Source: an uncultured Bacteroides sp. (GTDB lineage: Bacteria > Bacteroidota > Bacteroidia > Bacteroidales > Bacteroidaceae). From it: DNA of 64,000 nucleotides. The stretch covers positions 62,001-126,000 of the forward strand of contig CABUKU010000008.1 of NCBI GenBank assembly GCA_902492205.1. Reading direction: 5' to 3'. Below are positions 36,510 to 45,644 of this stretch, one piece after another. The first letter of the stretch is position 1; each line of letters starts with the position of its first letter. A program made the translations under genes and the position numbers. A model generated the notes under the pieces. It did no database searches. It saw nothing but the letters and a program-made list of their open reading frames with translations, and was not told where the DNA came from.

Positions 36510-36591
36510 AAACGTCCCTACGTTTCAGTTGAAACGTAGGGACGTTTTGCTTAAAGTGTAAGGACGTTTATTCCAAAACGTTTAAACGTTC
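36510..36591. repeat. 22-bp phased dyad array B (four units, best example)
   Basis: Left arms start at 36510, 36532, 36554 and 36576, an exact 22-bp step: AAACGT, AAACGT, AAGTGT, AAACGT. Loops of 4 bases follow (CCCT, AGGG, AAGG, TTAA), then ACGTTT or ACGTTC return arms and 6-base linkers. Units 1 and 2 together form a long hairpin (CCCT with AGGG). It fills the gap between the convergent HTCS and ABC-F genes. Confidence 0.88.
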
Positions 36592-36597
36592 CTTTTA

Positions 36598-38217
36598 CTA
36601 GTTATCTCCATACATTCTTGCACGAAGTTCCTTGATATGATCGGAAGTAATATATTCATCATACTCCATCATCTTATCAATGATGCCATTCGGAGTCAAC
36701 TCAATGATACGGTTCGCCACCGTTTGGATGAACTCGTGGTCATGGGATGAAAACAAGACGTTTCCTTTGAAATTCTTCAAATTATTATTGAACGCCTGAA
36801 TAGATTCCAAATCCAAGTGGTTGGTTGGAGTGTCGAGAATCAAACAATTTGCATTGCGCAACTGCATGCGGGCAATCATACAACGCATCTTCTCACCTCC
36901 CGAAAGTACATTGACTTTCTTCAAAACTTCTTCACCGGAGAAAAGCATACGTCCGAGGAATCCTTTCATATAGACTTCATTACCTTCTCCAAACTGGCTT
37001 AACCAATCTACGAGGTTCAGATCGGATTCAAAGAAGCTGCTGTTATCCACCGGCAGGTAAGCAGTGGTAATCGTCACTCCCCAAGCAAACTTTCCGGCTT
37101 GTGGTTTACGGTTATCATTGAGAATCTCGAACAATGCAGTCATGGCACGCGGATCATGGCTAAGGAATACTACTTTATCTCCTTTCTCTATATTGAAGTT
37201 TACATCATTGAACAATACAACTCCGTCTTCTGTCTCGGCACGTAAACCCGACACTTCCAATATCTGGTTGCCCGGTTCGCGTTCGGGAGTAAAGATGATA
37301 CCCGGATATTTACGTGAAGATGGTTTGATTTCTTCCACATTCAACTTTTCAAGCATCTTCTTACGGCTGGTTGTCTGCTTGCTCTTTGCCACATTGGCAC
37401 TGAATCGGCGGATAAATTCTTCCAGTTCTTTCTTTTTTTCCTCGGCTTTTGCTTTCTGGTTTTGCTGCTGGCGAAGTGCCAACTGACTCGATTCATACCA
37501 GAAACTATAGTTACCGGCAAACATATTCACTTTACCAAAGTCAATATCCACAGTATGTGTACAAACAGAGTCGAGGAAGTGACGGTCATGGCTCACTACC
37601 AACACAGTATGCTCAAAGTTTGAAAGATATTCTTCCAACCATGTCACCGTATCCATATCCAAGTCATTGGTAGGCTCATCGAGCAACAAATTGTCAGGAT
37701 TACCATAAAGAGCTTGTGCAAGCATGACGCGCACCTTTTCTTTACCGCTCAGGTCACCCACCAACATATAGTGTTTATCTTCTTTTATACCTAATCCGCT
37801 AAGCAGGCTTGCCGCATCACTTTCTGCATTCCAACCGTCAAGTTCGGCAAACTTTTCTTCAAGCTCGGAAACTCTCAATCCGTCTTCATCCGTAAAGTCT
37901 GTTTTTGCATAAAGTTCTTCGCGTTGTTTCATGATGTCCCACAAAACGGTGTGCCCCATCATCACAGTATCCATAACTGTGTATTGGTCCCATTTAAAGT
38001 GGTCCTGACTTAAAACAGAAAGACGTTCGCCCGGTCCTAAAGTAACAGAACCTTTGGTTGGTTCCAGTTCTCCGGATATTGCTTTCAGGAAAGTAGATTT
38101 TCCGGCACCGTTTGCACCGATTACTCCGTAAATATTTCCGTTTGTAAACTTCATATTCACGTCATTATACAACACTCTTTTACCAAACTGAATGGCTAAG
38201 TCTGAAACTGTAATCAT
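36598..38217 (-). CDS. ABC-F family ATPase, YbiT-like
   Basis: This 539-residue cytoplasmic protein has two ABC cassettes and no membrane segment. The first cassette has GANGAGKST (near residue 37), a weakened signature LSGKEK and LLLDEPTNDLD. The second has LSGGEKMRCM and LILDTPTNHLDLE. A charged linker (about 245-300, KAKAEEKKKELEEF) lies between. This layout is that of ABC-F translation factors, which bind the ribosomal E site. It is closer to YbiT/EttA than to drug-resistance members. A TACCTTTG box is at 38261-38268. Confidence 0.93.
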   Translation of the reverse strand: MITVSDLAIQFGKRVLYNDVNMKFTNGNIYGVIGANGAGKSTFLKAISGELEPTKGSVTLGPGERLSVLSQDHFKWDQYTVMDTVMMGHTVLWDIMKQREELYAKTDFTDEDGLRVSELEEKFAELDGWNAESDAASLLSGLGIKEDKHYMLVGDLSGKEKVRVMLAQALYGNPDNLLLDEPTNDLDMDTVTWLEEYLSNFEHTVLVVSHDRHFLDSVCTHTVDIDFGKVNMFAGNYSFWYESSQLALRQQQNQKAKAEEKKKELEEFIRRFSANVAKSKQTTSRKKMLEKLNVEEIKPSSRKYPGIIFTPEREPGNQILEVSGLRAETEDGVVLFNDVNFNIEKGDKVVFLSHDPRAMTALFEILNDNRKPQAGKFAWGVTITTAYLPVDNSSFFESDLNLVDWLSQFGEGNEVYMKGFLGRMLFSGEEVLKKVNVLSGGEKMRCMIARMQLRNANCLILDTPTNHLDLESIQAFNNNLKNFKGNVLFSSHDHEFIQTVANRIIELTPNGIIDKMMEYDEYITSDHIKELRARMYGDN

Positions 38218-38260
38218 CCTAATATACCTTATTAAATATAGTTATTCTTTTTTGAGTGTG

Positions 38261-38320
38261 CAAAGGTAGGCATTTTAATTCATAAATATGTGCCAGTGTG
38301 GCAGATTTTCCCTACTTTTG
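38261..38320. promoter_or_regulatory. Divergent promoters of the ABC-F gene and grpE-dnaJ
   Basis: TACCTTTG on the minus strand (38261-38268) serves the ABC-F gene. TACTTTTG on the plus strand (38313-38320) lies inside an upstream in-frame extension of grpE, which supports the later grpE start at 38394. No CIRCE-type inverted repeat was seen. Confidence 0.6.
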
Positions 38321-38393
38321 CAAAATATTTGGTCTGCAGAAACAAGTAGGCACGAAATTTGTTAGGAAGAAATTAACCAAAACCCTAACTGTC

Positions 38394-39005
38394 ATGAACA
38401 AGAATAAGAAAAACAAAAAAATTAATATGAATCCGAAAGAAAATAATCAACCAAAAGAAGAAGAACTCTTGAAGAATCAAGAAGAGGAAGCAAACCTCAA
38501 CGAAGAAGCTCAGCAAGAAGCTGAAGAAGAATTGACGAACGAAGAGAAGTTAGAAAAAGATTTGGAAAATGCTCAAAAGGAGATTGAAGAGCAACATGAC
38601 AAATACCTGCGCCTCTCTGCCGAGTTCGACAATTACCGTAAACGTACGATAAAAGAAAAAGCCGAGCTTATCAAAAACGGAGGAGAAAAGACCATTGCCG
38701 CTATTCTCCCCATACTTGACGACTTTGAGCGCGCATTGAAAACAATGGAAACATCCGATGATGTAAAAGCCATGCGCGAAGGAATAGAGTTAATATATAA
38801 CAAGTTCCTCAAAGTTCTTTCACAGGAAGGCTTGCAGAAAATAGAAACCGACGGACAAGAGTTCAACACAGATTATCACGAAGCAATTGCATTAGTCCCT
38901 GCACCGACAAAAGAACAGAAAGGAAAAATTCTGGACTGCGTGCAACCCGGTTATCAATTGAATGATAAAGTAATACGCCACGCCAAAGTAGTAGTGGCTC
39001 AATAA
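38394..39005 (+). CDS. grpE: GrpE nucleotide exchange factor
   Basis: This 203-residue cytoplasmic co-chaperone releases ADP from DnaK. A Lys/Glu-rich N-terminal tail (about residues 1-75) precedes the family core with EFDNYRKRTIKEKAEL and the C-terminal signature YHEAIALVP. The open frame runs upstream to 38298, but a -7 box at 38313 falls inside it, so ATG 38394 (MNKNKKNKK) was chosen; ATG 38427 is possible. It is 13 bases before dnaJ in an operon. dnaK is not in the window. Confidence 0.94.
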   Translation: MNKNKKNKKINMNPKENNQPKEEELLKNQEEEANLNEEAQQEAEEELTNEEKLEKDLENAQKEIEEQHDKYLRLSAEFDNYRKRTIKEKAELIKNGGEKTIAAILPILDDFERALKTMETSDDVKAMREGIELIYNKFLKVLSQEGLQKIETDGQEFNTDYHEAIALVPAPTKEQKGKILDCVQPGYQLNDKVIRHAKVVVAQ

Positions 39006-39018
39006 TAACGGCAGAAAC

Positions 39019-40188
39019 ATGGCAAAAAGAGACTATTACGAAGTACTGGAAGTAACAAAAACCGCAACGGCGGAAGAAATTAAAAAAGCATATAGAAAGA
39101 AAGCCATCCAATATCACCCTGACAAAAACCCGGGTGACAAAGAGGCAGAAGAGAAGTTTAAGGAAGCAGCAGAAGCATATGATGTGCTGAGCAATCCTGA
39201 TAAACGCTCACGCTACGACCAATTCGGGCATGCAGGCGTAAGCGGCGCTGCCGGAAACGGTGGTCCGTTCGGAGGATTCAGCGGAGGCATGTCTATGGAC
39301 GACATCTTCTCTATGTTTGGTGACATATTCGGGGGACATGGCGGAGGCGGCTTCGGTGGATTTGGCGGTTTCGGTGGCGGACAGCAAACTCAAAGACGTT
39401 TCCGTGGTTCAGATCTCCGGGTTAAGGTTAAACTGAACTTGAAAGAGATCTCTACCGGAGTTGAGAAAAAATTCAAACTCAAGAAATACGTAACATGTAA
39501 CCATTGTCATGGTTCGGGAGCAGAAGGAAATGGAGGTGCTGAAACTTGTCCTACCTGTAAGGGTAGCGGTTCGGTTATCCGCAACCAGCAAACCATCCTC
39601 GGAACAATGCAAACCCGTTCCACTTGCCCCACCTGTGGAGGTGAAGGAAAGATTATCAAGAACAAGTGCAAAGAGTGTTCGGGTGAAGGAGTGGTTTATG
39701 GAGAAGAAGTAGTAAGCGTTAATATTCCGGCCGGTGTTGCCGAAGGCATGCAACTCTCTATGGGAGGAAAAGGTAATGCAGGTAAACACAATGGAGTGCC
39801 GGGAGATTTGCTCATCCAAGTGGAAGAAGAACAGCATCCGGAATTGATTCGTGACGAAAACGACCTTATCTATAACCTATTGTTAAGTTTCCCAACAGCA
39901 GCCTTAGGCGGAGCTGTTGAAATACCAACCATTGATAACAAAGTAAAAGTAAAAATAGAACCGGGAACACAACCGGGTAAAGTGCTTCGATTACGTGGCA
40001 AAGGTCTTCCGAGCGTTAACGGATACGGCACAGGCGACTTACTGGTAAATGTAAGCGTATATGTTCCAGAAGCATTAAACAAAGAGGAAAAAAACACTCT
40101 TGAAAAGATGGAACAATCGGATAATTTCCAACCGAATACTTCTATTAAAGACAAGATATTCAAGAAGTTTAAAAGTTTTTTCGACTAA
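39019..40188 (+). CDS. dnaJ: DnaJ co-chaperone with zinc fingers
   Basis: This 389-residue protein has a J domain (HPD at residues 33-35), a Gly/Phe-rich region with repeated GGFGG (about 75-130), four zinc motifs (CNHCHGSG, CPTCKGSG, CPTCGGEG, CKECSGEG; about 157-225) and C-terminal peptide-binding domains. It delivers unfolded clients to DnaK and stimulates its ATPase. It is co-transcribed with grpE and followed by a strong terminator. It is a distinct locus from cbpA at 15703. Confidence 0.96.
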   Translation: MAKRDYYEVLEVTKTATAEEIKKAYRKKAIQYHPDKNPGDKEAEEKFKEAAEAYDVLSNPDKRSRYDQFGHAGVSGAAGNGGPFGGFSGGMSMDDIFSMFGDIFGGHGGGGFGGFGGFGGGQQTQRRFRGSDLRVKVKLNLKEISTGVEKKFKLKKYVTCNHCHGSGAEGNGGAETCPTCKGSGSVIRNQQTILGTMQTRSTCPTCGGEGKIIKNKCKECSGEGVVYGEEVVSVNIPAGVAEGMQLSMGGKGNAGKHNGVPGDLLIQVEEEQHPELIRDENDLIYNLLLSFPTAALGGAVEIPTIDNKVKVKIEPGTQPGKVLRLRGKGLPSVNGYGTGDLLVNVSVYVPEALNKEEKNTLEKMEQSDNFQPNTSIKDKIFKKFKSFFD

Positions 40189-40213
40189 ACAAAAGCAGAA
40201 CTGCTTATAAAAG

Positions 40214-40254
40214 AAATCCCCGGTAAGCCAGCTTACCGGGGATTTACTTTTTTA
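40214..40254 (+). terminator. Terminator of grpE-dnaJ
   Basis: A 15-bp perfect stem (AAATCCCCGGTAAGC with GCTTACCGGGGATTT) and a 2-base loop are followed by a T-rich tract. It lies between convergent genes and may act in both directions. Confidence 0.9.
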
Positions 40255-40267
40255 TCTAATCAAAGTA

Positions 40268-42181
40268 TCAATTATCATTCTTATTATCCAAAGCTTCAAA
40301 GCAAGAGTTCTTACTCACAAACTCAGGAACAATTTCTTTCATAGATCCTACAATACGCATTTGGTCGTATGAATAGCTTTCATCAATCATCTTTTGAATA
40401 CGGACTTTCACTTCATCATAATCATACTCACGAACCGTTGCGATCATGATCTTTTCATGGTAAGTAGGTTTAGTGAACTCTTTCACATTCAGCAATTCCT
40501 CATAAAGTTTCTCACCATGACGCAAACCGGTAAACTCAATCCGCACATCGGTTCTGCCCGATAAGCTAATCATTTTCTTTGCCAGATCAACAATCTTCAC
40601 GGGTTTACCCATATCAAAGATATAAATCTCGCCACCGTTTCCCATACTTCCGGCCTCAAGTACCAAGCGGCAAGCTTCAGGAATAGTCATGAAATAACGG
40701 ATAATCTCGGGATGGGTAACCGTTACAGGTCCTCCTCTCTGTATCTGATCTTTAAAACGAGGAATAACAGAACCATTGGACCCCAACACATTACCAAAAC
40801 GGGTGGTAATGAACTGAGTTGCATTGTCCTTTCCTTCCGCTTTCAGTTTCTTGGCCAATGACTGAACATAAATTTCTGCCAAACGCTTTGAACATCCCAT
40901 TACATTGGAAGGATTAACTGCTTTATCGGTAGAGATCATCACAAACTTATGAGCACCGTATTTCACTGCCAAGTCTGCAATATTGCGTGTTCCCATCACA
41001 TTGACCTGAATAGATTCGGAAACATTATCCTCCATCATCGGAACATGCTTGTAAGCAGCAGCGTGGAAAACATATTGCGGCTTGTACTCCTTGAAGATAG
41101 CTTCCATACGGGTATTATTAGTGATGTCCGCAACAATCGTTTCGGCACTTATGTCACGCCATTTGTCTTGCAGTTCCAAGCGAATATCATGCAAAGGAGT
41201 TTCCGCCTGATCCACCAATATTAATTTATAAGGATTGAAAGACGCAACCTGACGCATTATCTCACTGCCGATAGAGCCGGCAGCTCCGGTAATCATCACC
41301 CTCTTACCCTCCAAGTGGGAGGCAATCTTAGGTAAATCTACCTGAATAGGATCACGTTGCAATAAATCCTCAATCTGAATTTCTTTTAATTGCGTATGGT
41401 CAATTATCTGAGTTCCCCACTCGCTCAAAGGAGGAGCAGTCAGCAGTTTCACATGATGCGATAACAGCATATCCAACAAAGGGGAAGCATTCAATTGATC
41501 CATCTTTGCCGGAGAGATAATAACCGTATTCACCTCACGTTCTATAATCTTCTCTACGAGGTTCTCGTCATTAGCATACACTTTAGCTCCCATCATGATT
41601 TTACCTATCAATTCCGACTCATCGGCAATGAATCCACGAAGGCGATAACGATTTCTGAGGTTTACACGCAAAGACTTTGCAATCCCTATCCCGGCTTCCT
41701 TTGCGCCATAGATAAACACATTTACGCTGTGACGGTTATCGAAGTTAAGAAGTTCATAAAAGACTTTTACCGAAATGCGCGAACCTGCCATCAGTGCAAA
41801 ATTAAGCACATAGGCCATAAAGATTACACTATCCGGCAACATCTTCACACCTTCTATCATGTAGAATATAAGGTTGGCCACCATTAATATGGCATAACTC
41901 ATAGACAACGACAGGAAGATACGCATCACATCAATGAATGAAGAGAATCTCAACACACCTGAATACGTACGAAAGAAACGGAAGAAAACAACATTAACTA
42001 AAATGGTAACAAGCAAAGAAATCTCAACAGAAGTAGAATTAGTTACAAGACTTTGCAAGTTGTAACGCAAGGTATAGGCTACCAAACAAGAAAGGATAAC
42101 CAAAAATACATCAAACAAAAGTATAGACCAGATAGGAAATACCTTAGCTGATAAGTATTTACGAAAAAACTTATTTCTCAT
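40268..42181 (-). CDS. Membrane-anchored NDP-sugar 4,6-dehydratase/epimerase, CapD/PglF type
   Basis: This 637-residue protein has four membrane helices in residues about 15-130, then two Rossmann regions. The first has VFIYGAKEAGIGIAK and the second, catalytic, has VMITGAAGSIGSEI (about residue 292) with STDKAVNPSNVMGCSKR in place of YxxxK, as in FlaA1/PglF/WbpM inverting dehydratases. Such enzymes make UDP-linked 4-keto-6-deoxy sugars for capsule, O-antigen or glycoprotein glycans. It is a single gene with a TATCTTTG box upstream, not part of a capsule operon here. Confidence 0.92.
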   Translation of the reverse strand: MRNKFFRKYLSAKVFPIWSILLFDVFLVILSCLVAYTLRYNLQSLVTNSTSVEISLLVTILVNVVFFRFFRTYSGVLRFSSFIDVMRIFLSLSMSYAILMVANLIFYMIEGVKMLPDSVIFMAYVLNFALMAGSRISVKVFYELLNFDNRHSVNVFIYGAKEAGIGIAKSLRVNLRNRYRLRGFIADESELIGKIMMGAKVYANDENLVEKIIEREVNTVIISPAKMDQLNASPLLDMLLSHHVKLLTAPPLSEWGTQIIDHTQLKEIQIEDLLQRDPIQVDLPKIASHLEGKRVMITGAAGSIGSEIMRQVASFNPYKLILVDQAETPLHDIRLELQDKWRDISAETIVADITNNTRMEAIFKEYKPQYVFHAAAYKHVPMMEDNVSESIQVNVMGTRNIADLAVKYGAHKFVMISTDKAVNPSNVMGCSKRLAEIYVQSLAKKLKAEGKDNATQFITTRFGNVLGSNGSVIPRFKDQIQRGGPVTVTHPEIIRYFMTIPEACRLVLEAGSMGNGGEIYIFDMGKPVKIVDLAKKMISLSGRTDVRIEFTGLRHGEKLYEELLNVKEFTKPTYHEKIMIATVREYDYDEVKVRIQKMIDESYSYDQMRIVGSMKEIVPEFVSKNSCFEALDNKNDN

Positions 42182-42209
42182 TTCACTGACATAATTTGTA
42201 TTGGCCTCG

Positions 42210-42217
42210 CAAAGATA
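42210..42217 (-). promoter_or_regulatory. -7 box of the CapD-type gene
   Basis: TATCTTTG on the minus strand, 28 bases before the ATG at 42181. Confidence 0.55.
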
Positions 42218-42335
42218 CGCTTTCCTTTTTGAAAGGAGATGCTTTTATGCCATAAAAAACATGCTTACATGCAATTTTCCTTTTACAGAATAACGCCTTT
42301 ATTTAAAGTTTAGTTTATAATCTGACCAATAATTC

Positions 42336-42380
42336 ATAAAAAGAGAACACCCTATTCTATTGATTCATAGAACAGGGTAT
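42336..42380 (-). terminator. Terminator of the PhoH-family gene
   Basis: On the minus strand a long imperfect hairpin (ACCCTGTTCTATG with AATAGAATAGGGT) is followed by TTCTCTTTTT, 11 bases after the phoH-like stop. Confidence 0.8.
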
Positions 42381-42391
42381 AATCTTACTTG

Positions 42392-43720
42392 TTACAACAA
42401 ATTACTAGCCAATTCACTTAATGCACTTCGCTCGCCTTTCACTAAGTTCACGTGAGCAAACATGTTTTGTCCTTTCATTTTATCAATCATATATACCAAG
42501 CCATTGGACTGAGCATCCAAATAAGGCTGGTCTATCTGCTGAATATCACCGGTGAATACCATTTTTGTACCTTCACCAGCACGGGTTATGATCGTTTTAA
42601 TTTCGTGAGGAGTCAGGTTTTGTGCCTCGTCAATAATGCAGTACGTCTCGGAAAGGCTTCGTCCGCGGATGAAAGCCAACGCCTCAATGACCAACTGCTC
42701 ACTCTTTTGCATGTCATCAATGCGTTTCACTTCAGAGGAAGTTCCTGCAAACTGGCGTTTAATCACATTCAGATTATCAAACAAAGGCTGCATGTAAGGA
42801 GCTACTTTTTCCTGTGCGTCCCCCGGAAGGAAACCAATGTCTTTATTGGATAAGGAAACGATAGGGCGGGCAAGCAATATTTGCTTGTAATCGTTCATCT
42901 GGCTCAAAGCCCCTGCCAAAGCCAAAAGAGTTTTACCTGTTCCCGCTTTTCCCGTGAGGGCAACCAGTTTTACATCCGGATCATTCAATATTTCAAAGGC
43001 AAAACTTTGTTCGGCATTGCGAGGTTCTATACCGTAATTCTTGGTTTTGTTTACTTTCTGAATGCAATGGGTAAAAGGATTGTAACGCGCCAATACACTG
43101 GAACGGTCACTCTTCATTATGAAACATTCATTCGGTTGCAGCAACTCCCTAAAGTCAATTTCACTGACATCAATGCCTTCCCGTGAAGAATATATCCTAT
43201 CGATAAGTGCCGGATCAATGTTTTCAAACACTTCATTGGACTTCTCGAAGATGTCCATGTTAACCACCTTGTCGTTAATATAGTCTTCACACGTCACCCC
43301 AATGGAACGGGCTTTCATGCGGAGGTTCACATCTTTGGTAACAAGGATGGTGGGAACTTTCTTGTTTTTATTCTTCAACCAATCGGCAGTAGCGAGGATC
43401 TCATGATCGGGCTTGCGCTCCATAAAAGTGTTTCTCACCTTTTCGGACTCTATACCATCGGTAACGATATAAAGTTTGCCCATGCCTTCTCCCAGTTTCA
43501 CACCGGCTTTAAGCGAATCCAAACCATCTGTGAGCAAATCGAGTTCACGAACAAATTCACGGGCATTATAGTTGATCTGTTCATTACCTTTCTTAAACTT
43601 ATCAAGTTCTTCGAGGACAACGATAGGAAGGTAGATGTCGTTTTCCTGAAAATTCTTCAAGCAATCATAGTCATGAAGAATAACATTTGTGTCTAATACG
43701 AAATTTTTCTTTGTGCCCAT
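42392..43720 (-). CDS. PIN domain - PhoH ATPase fusion
   Basis: This 442-residue cytoplasmic protein has an N-terminal PIN domain (FVLDTNVILHDYDCLKNF, with further acidic residues) and a C-terminal PhoH domain with Walker A TGKAGTGKT (about residue 255) and Walker B CIIDEAQNLTP. Similar PhoH2-type proteins have RNase and ATPase or helicase activity. The frame is open to 43765, but ATG 43720 (MGTKKNF) begins the conserved domain directly and was chosen. It is divergent from folC. The role in RNA metabolism is inferred from the family. Confidence 0.9.
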   Translation of the reverse strand: MGTKKNFVLDTNVILHDYDCLKNFQENDIYLPIVVLEELDKFKKGNEQINYNAREFVRELDLLTDGLDSLKAGVKLGEGMGKLYIVTDGIESEKVRNTFMERKPDHEILATADWLKNKNKKVPTILVTKDVNLRMKARSIGVTCEDYINDKVVNMDIFEKSNEVFENIDPALIDRIYSSREGIDVSEIDFRELLQPNECFIMKSDRSSVLARYNPFTHCIQKVNKTKNYGIEPRNAEQSFAFEILNDPDVKLVALTGKAGTGKTLLALAGALSQMNDYKQILLARPIVSLSNKDIGFLPGDAQEKVAPYMQPLFDNLNVIKRQFAGTSSEVKRIDDMQKSEQLVIEALAFIRGRSLSETYCIIDEAQNLTPHEIKTIITRAGEGTKMVFTGDIQQIDQPYLDAQSNGLVYMIDKMKGQNMFAHVNLVKGERSALSELASNLL

Positions 43721-43850
43721 ACTTAACTTAGATTTAAATGTTGATATTTGCAATCTATTTCGCACATGGACTGCCTCGGCAGTTAATGATGCAACTAATA
43801 TAACGATTTAACAGATAAAAAAGATTGCTTCGCAGTTAAATATTACAAAA

Positions 43851-45137
43851 ATGATGAATTATCAAGAGACACTGGATTATTTATATAACAGCGTACCGAT
43901 GTTCCAGCAAGTTGGAAAATCGGCTTACAAAGAGGGATTGGAGAATACTCACCGGTTGGATGAATATTTCGAACATCCTCACACAGAGTTCAAAACCATC
44001 CATGTGGGCGGTACGAATGGAAAGGGCTCTTGTTCGCATATCCTTGCTGCTATCTTGCAGGCGGCAGGATACAAGACAGGACTTTACACTTCTCCCCACT
44101 TGGTAGATTTCCGTGAACGCATCCGCATCAACGGAGAAACTATTTCCGAAGAATATGTCGTGGATTTCGTAGACAAGCACCGTTCTTTCTTCGAACCCCT
44201 CTCCCCTTCTTTCTTTGAACTGACTACCGCAATGGCATTCAGGTACTTTGCCGATAATGAAATAGATGTGGCAGTTATCGAAGTGGGACTGGGCGGACGC
44301 TTGGATTGTACCAACATCATTACCCCCGATTTAAGCATCATTACCAATATCAGTCTCGACCACACCCAGTTCTTGGGAAACACACTCGAACTGATTGCAG
44401 GAGAGAAAGCCGGAATCATTAAGAAAGGCATACCTGTGGTTATCGGGGAAACAACTGCCGAAACCAAACCGGTATTTCAGCACAAAGCCGAAGAAGCAGG
44501 TGCGCCGATTATCTTTGCAGAAGAAGAGCAACTGTTGCACAGTTGGGAAAAGGAACCGGATGGCTTTTGGAAGTATCAAACAGAAGATTACACAGACCTT
44601 CGTGGAGAACTCGGCGGACTGTACCAATTAAAAAACACCAATACCGTTCTGTCTGCCATTCGTCAGCTTATACAAAAGGGTTATCAGTTATTTGACTGGG
44701 ACGTGAAGCGAGGTTTCGCCGAAGTTTCGGAAATGACAGGACTGTTGGGACGTTGGCAAAAGATTGGCGAACAGCCCACTATCATGTGTGACACAGGACA
44801 CAACATTGGCGGTATCAGTTACATTGTGGAACAACTCGGTCGGCAAACCTACAAGAACCTGCATATCATTATAGGTATGGTAAACGACAAAGATGTCAGC
44901 GGAGTACTTGCCCTTTTACCCAAAGATGCCCGTTACTACTTCACCAAAGCGAGTGTGAAACGTGCGTTACCGGAAGATGAATTACAAAAGCTTGCCGAGC
45001 AAGCAGGATTAAAAGGCGAAACCTATAAAGATGTTCCCACGGCCCTTGCCGCAGCAAAAGTGCAAGCAGGGAAAGAAGACTTCATATTTGTGGGAGGAAG
45101 CAGCTTCATTGTTGCAGACTTACTGGCAAACAAATAA
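43851..45137 (+). CDS. folC: Bifunctional dihydrofolate synthase/folylpolyglutamate synthase
   Basis: This 428-residue Mur-ligase-like enzyme has a nucleotide-binding loop VGGTNGKGSCSHILA (about residues 46-60), the LYTSPHLVDFRERI block, EVGLGGRLDCTN and a C-terminal DTGHNIGG. It adds glutamate to dihydropteroate and folates using ATP, in the cytoplasm. The start could be either of two adjacent ATG codons (43851 or 43854). The gene converges on ridA, with array D between them. Confidence 0.95.
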   Translation: MMNYQETLDYLYNSVPMFQQVGKSAYKEGLENTHRLDEYFEHPHTEFKTIHVGGTNGKGSCSHILAAILQAAGYKTGLYTSPHLVDFRERIRINGETISEEYVVDFVDKHRSFFEPLSPSFFELTTAMAFRYFADNEIDVAVIEVGLGGRLDCTNIITPDLSIITNISLDHTQFLGNTLELIAGEKAGIIKKGIPVVIGETTAETKPVFQHKAEEAGAPIIFAEEEQLLHSWEKEPDGFWKYQTEDYTDLRGELGGLYQLKNTNTVLSAIRQLIQKGYQLFDWDVKRGFAEVSEMTGLLGRWQKIGEQPTIMCDTGHNIGGISYIVEQLGRQTYKNLHIIIGMVNDKDVSGVLALLPKDARYYFTKASVKRALPEDELQKLAEQAGLKGETYKDVPTALAAAKVQAGKEDFIFVGGSSFIVADLLANK

Positions 45138-45142
45138 AAAAA

Positions 45143-45246
45143 GTCTTCCCGTAGCAACAGCTCAATTACTACGGGAAGATTTATCAATTACCTTAAGGTA
45201 ATCTGTCGATTACTTAGAGGTAATCAAGCAATTACCCCTAAGTAGT
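45143..45246. repeat. 22-bp phased dyad array D (five units)
   Basis: Units begin at 45143 (GTCTTC), 45165 (ATTACT), 45187 (ATTACC), 45209 (ATTACT) and 45231 (ATTACC), all 22 apart. Two units have perfect or near-perfect arms (ATTACC TTAA GGTAAT; ATTACT TAGA GGTAAT). The first two units jointly form an 11-bp stem (TCTTCCCGTAG with CTACGGGAAGA) that can serve as a terminator between convergent folC and ridA. Confidence 0.88.
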
Positions 45247-45253
45247 TTTTCAT

Positions 45254-45631
45254 TTATTTCACTGCGATACATTCGATCTCAACCAATGCATTCTTAGGCA
45301 AAGCCTTTACGGCAACAGCCGAACGTGCAGGGAACGCACCATCAAAATAAGTAGCGTACACACCATTCATTTCTGCAAACAAAGACATGTCTGAAAGGAA
45401 CACGGTAGTCTTTACGATGTTTGCAGTAGTCAAACCTGCTTCTGCAAGAATATTCTTAATGTTTTCGAATGATTGTTTTGTTTGTTCGGCAGCACCACCC
45501 GGAGCAAATTCGCCGGTTGCAGGATCAACAGGAAGCTGACCAGAGATAAATACCATACCATTAGCCTCGATAGCTTGGCTGTAAGGTCCGATAGCTGCCG
45601 GAGCCTTTTCTGTAAAAATTACTTTTTTCAT
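45254..45631 (-). CDS. ridA: RidA family enamine/imine deaminase
   Basis: This 125-residue protein matches the RidA/YjgF family in length and motifs: PAAIGPYSQAIEANGMVFISGQ, then the conserved arginine in RSAVAVKALPKNALVEIE. It hydrolyses reactive enamines such as 2-aminoacrylate to protect enzymes, in the cytoplasm, usually as a trimer. It is 13 bases downstream of the DUF4153 gene and could be the last gene of that unit. It converges on folC. Confidence 0.95.
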   Translation of the reverse strand: MKKVIFTEKAPAAIGPYSQAIEANGMVFISGQLPVDPATGEFAPGGAAEQTKQSFENIKNILAEAGLTTANIVKTTVFLSDMSLFAEMNGVYATYFDGAFPARSAVAVKALPKNALVEIECIAVK

Positions 45632-45644
45632 TGTTAATCTATTA

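Noticed and set aside
36510..36591. CRISPR array
   Set aside because: The units are 22 bp from start to start with no spacer of 25-40 bases between repeats, and there are no cas genes in the window.
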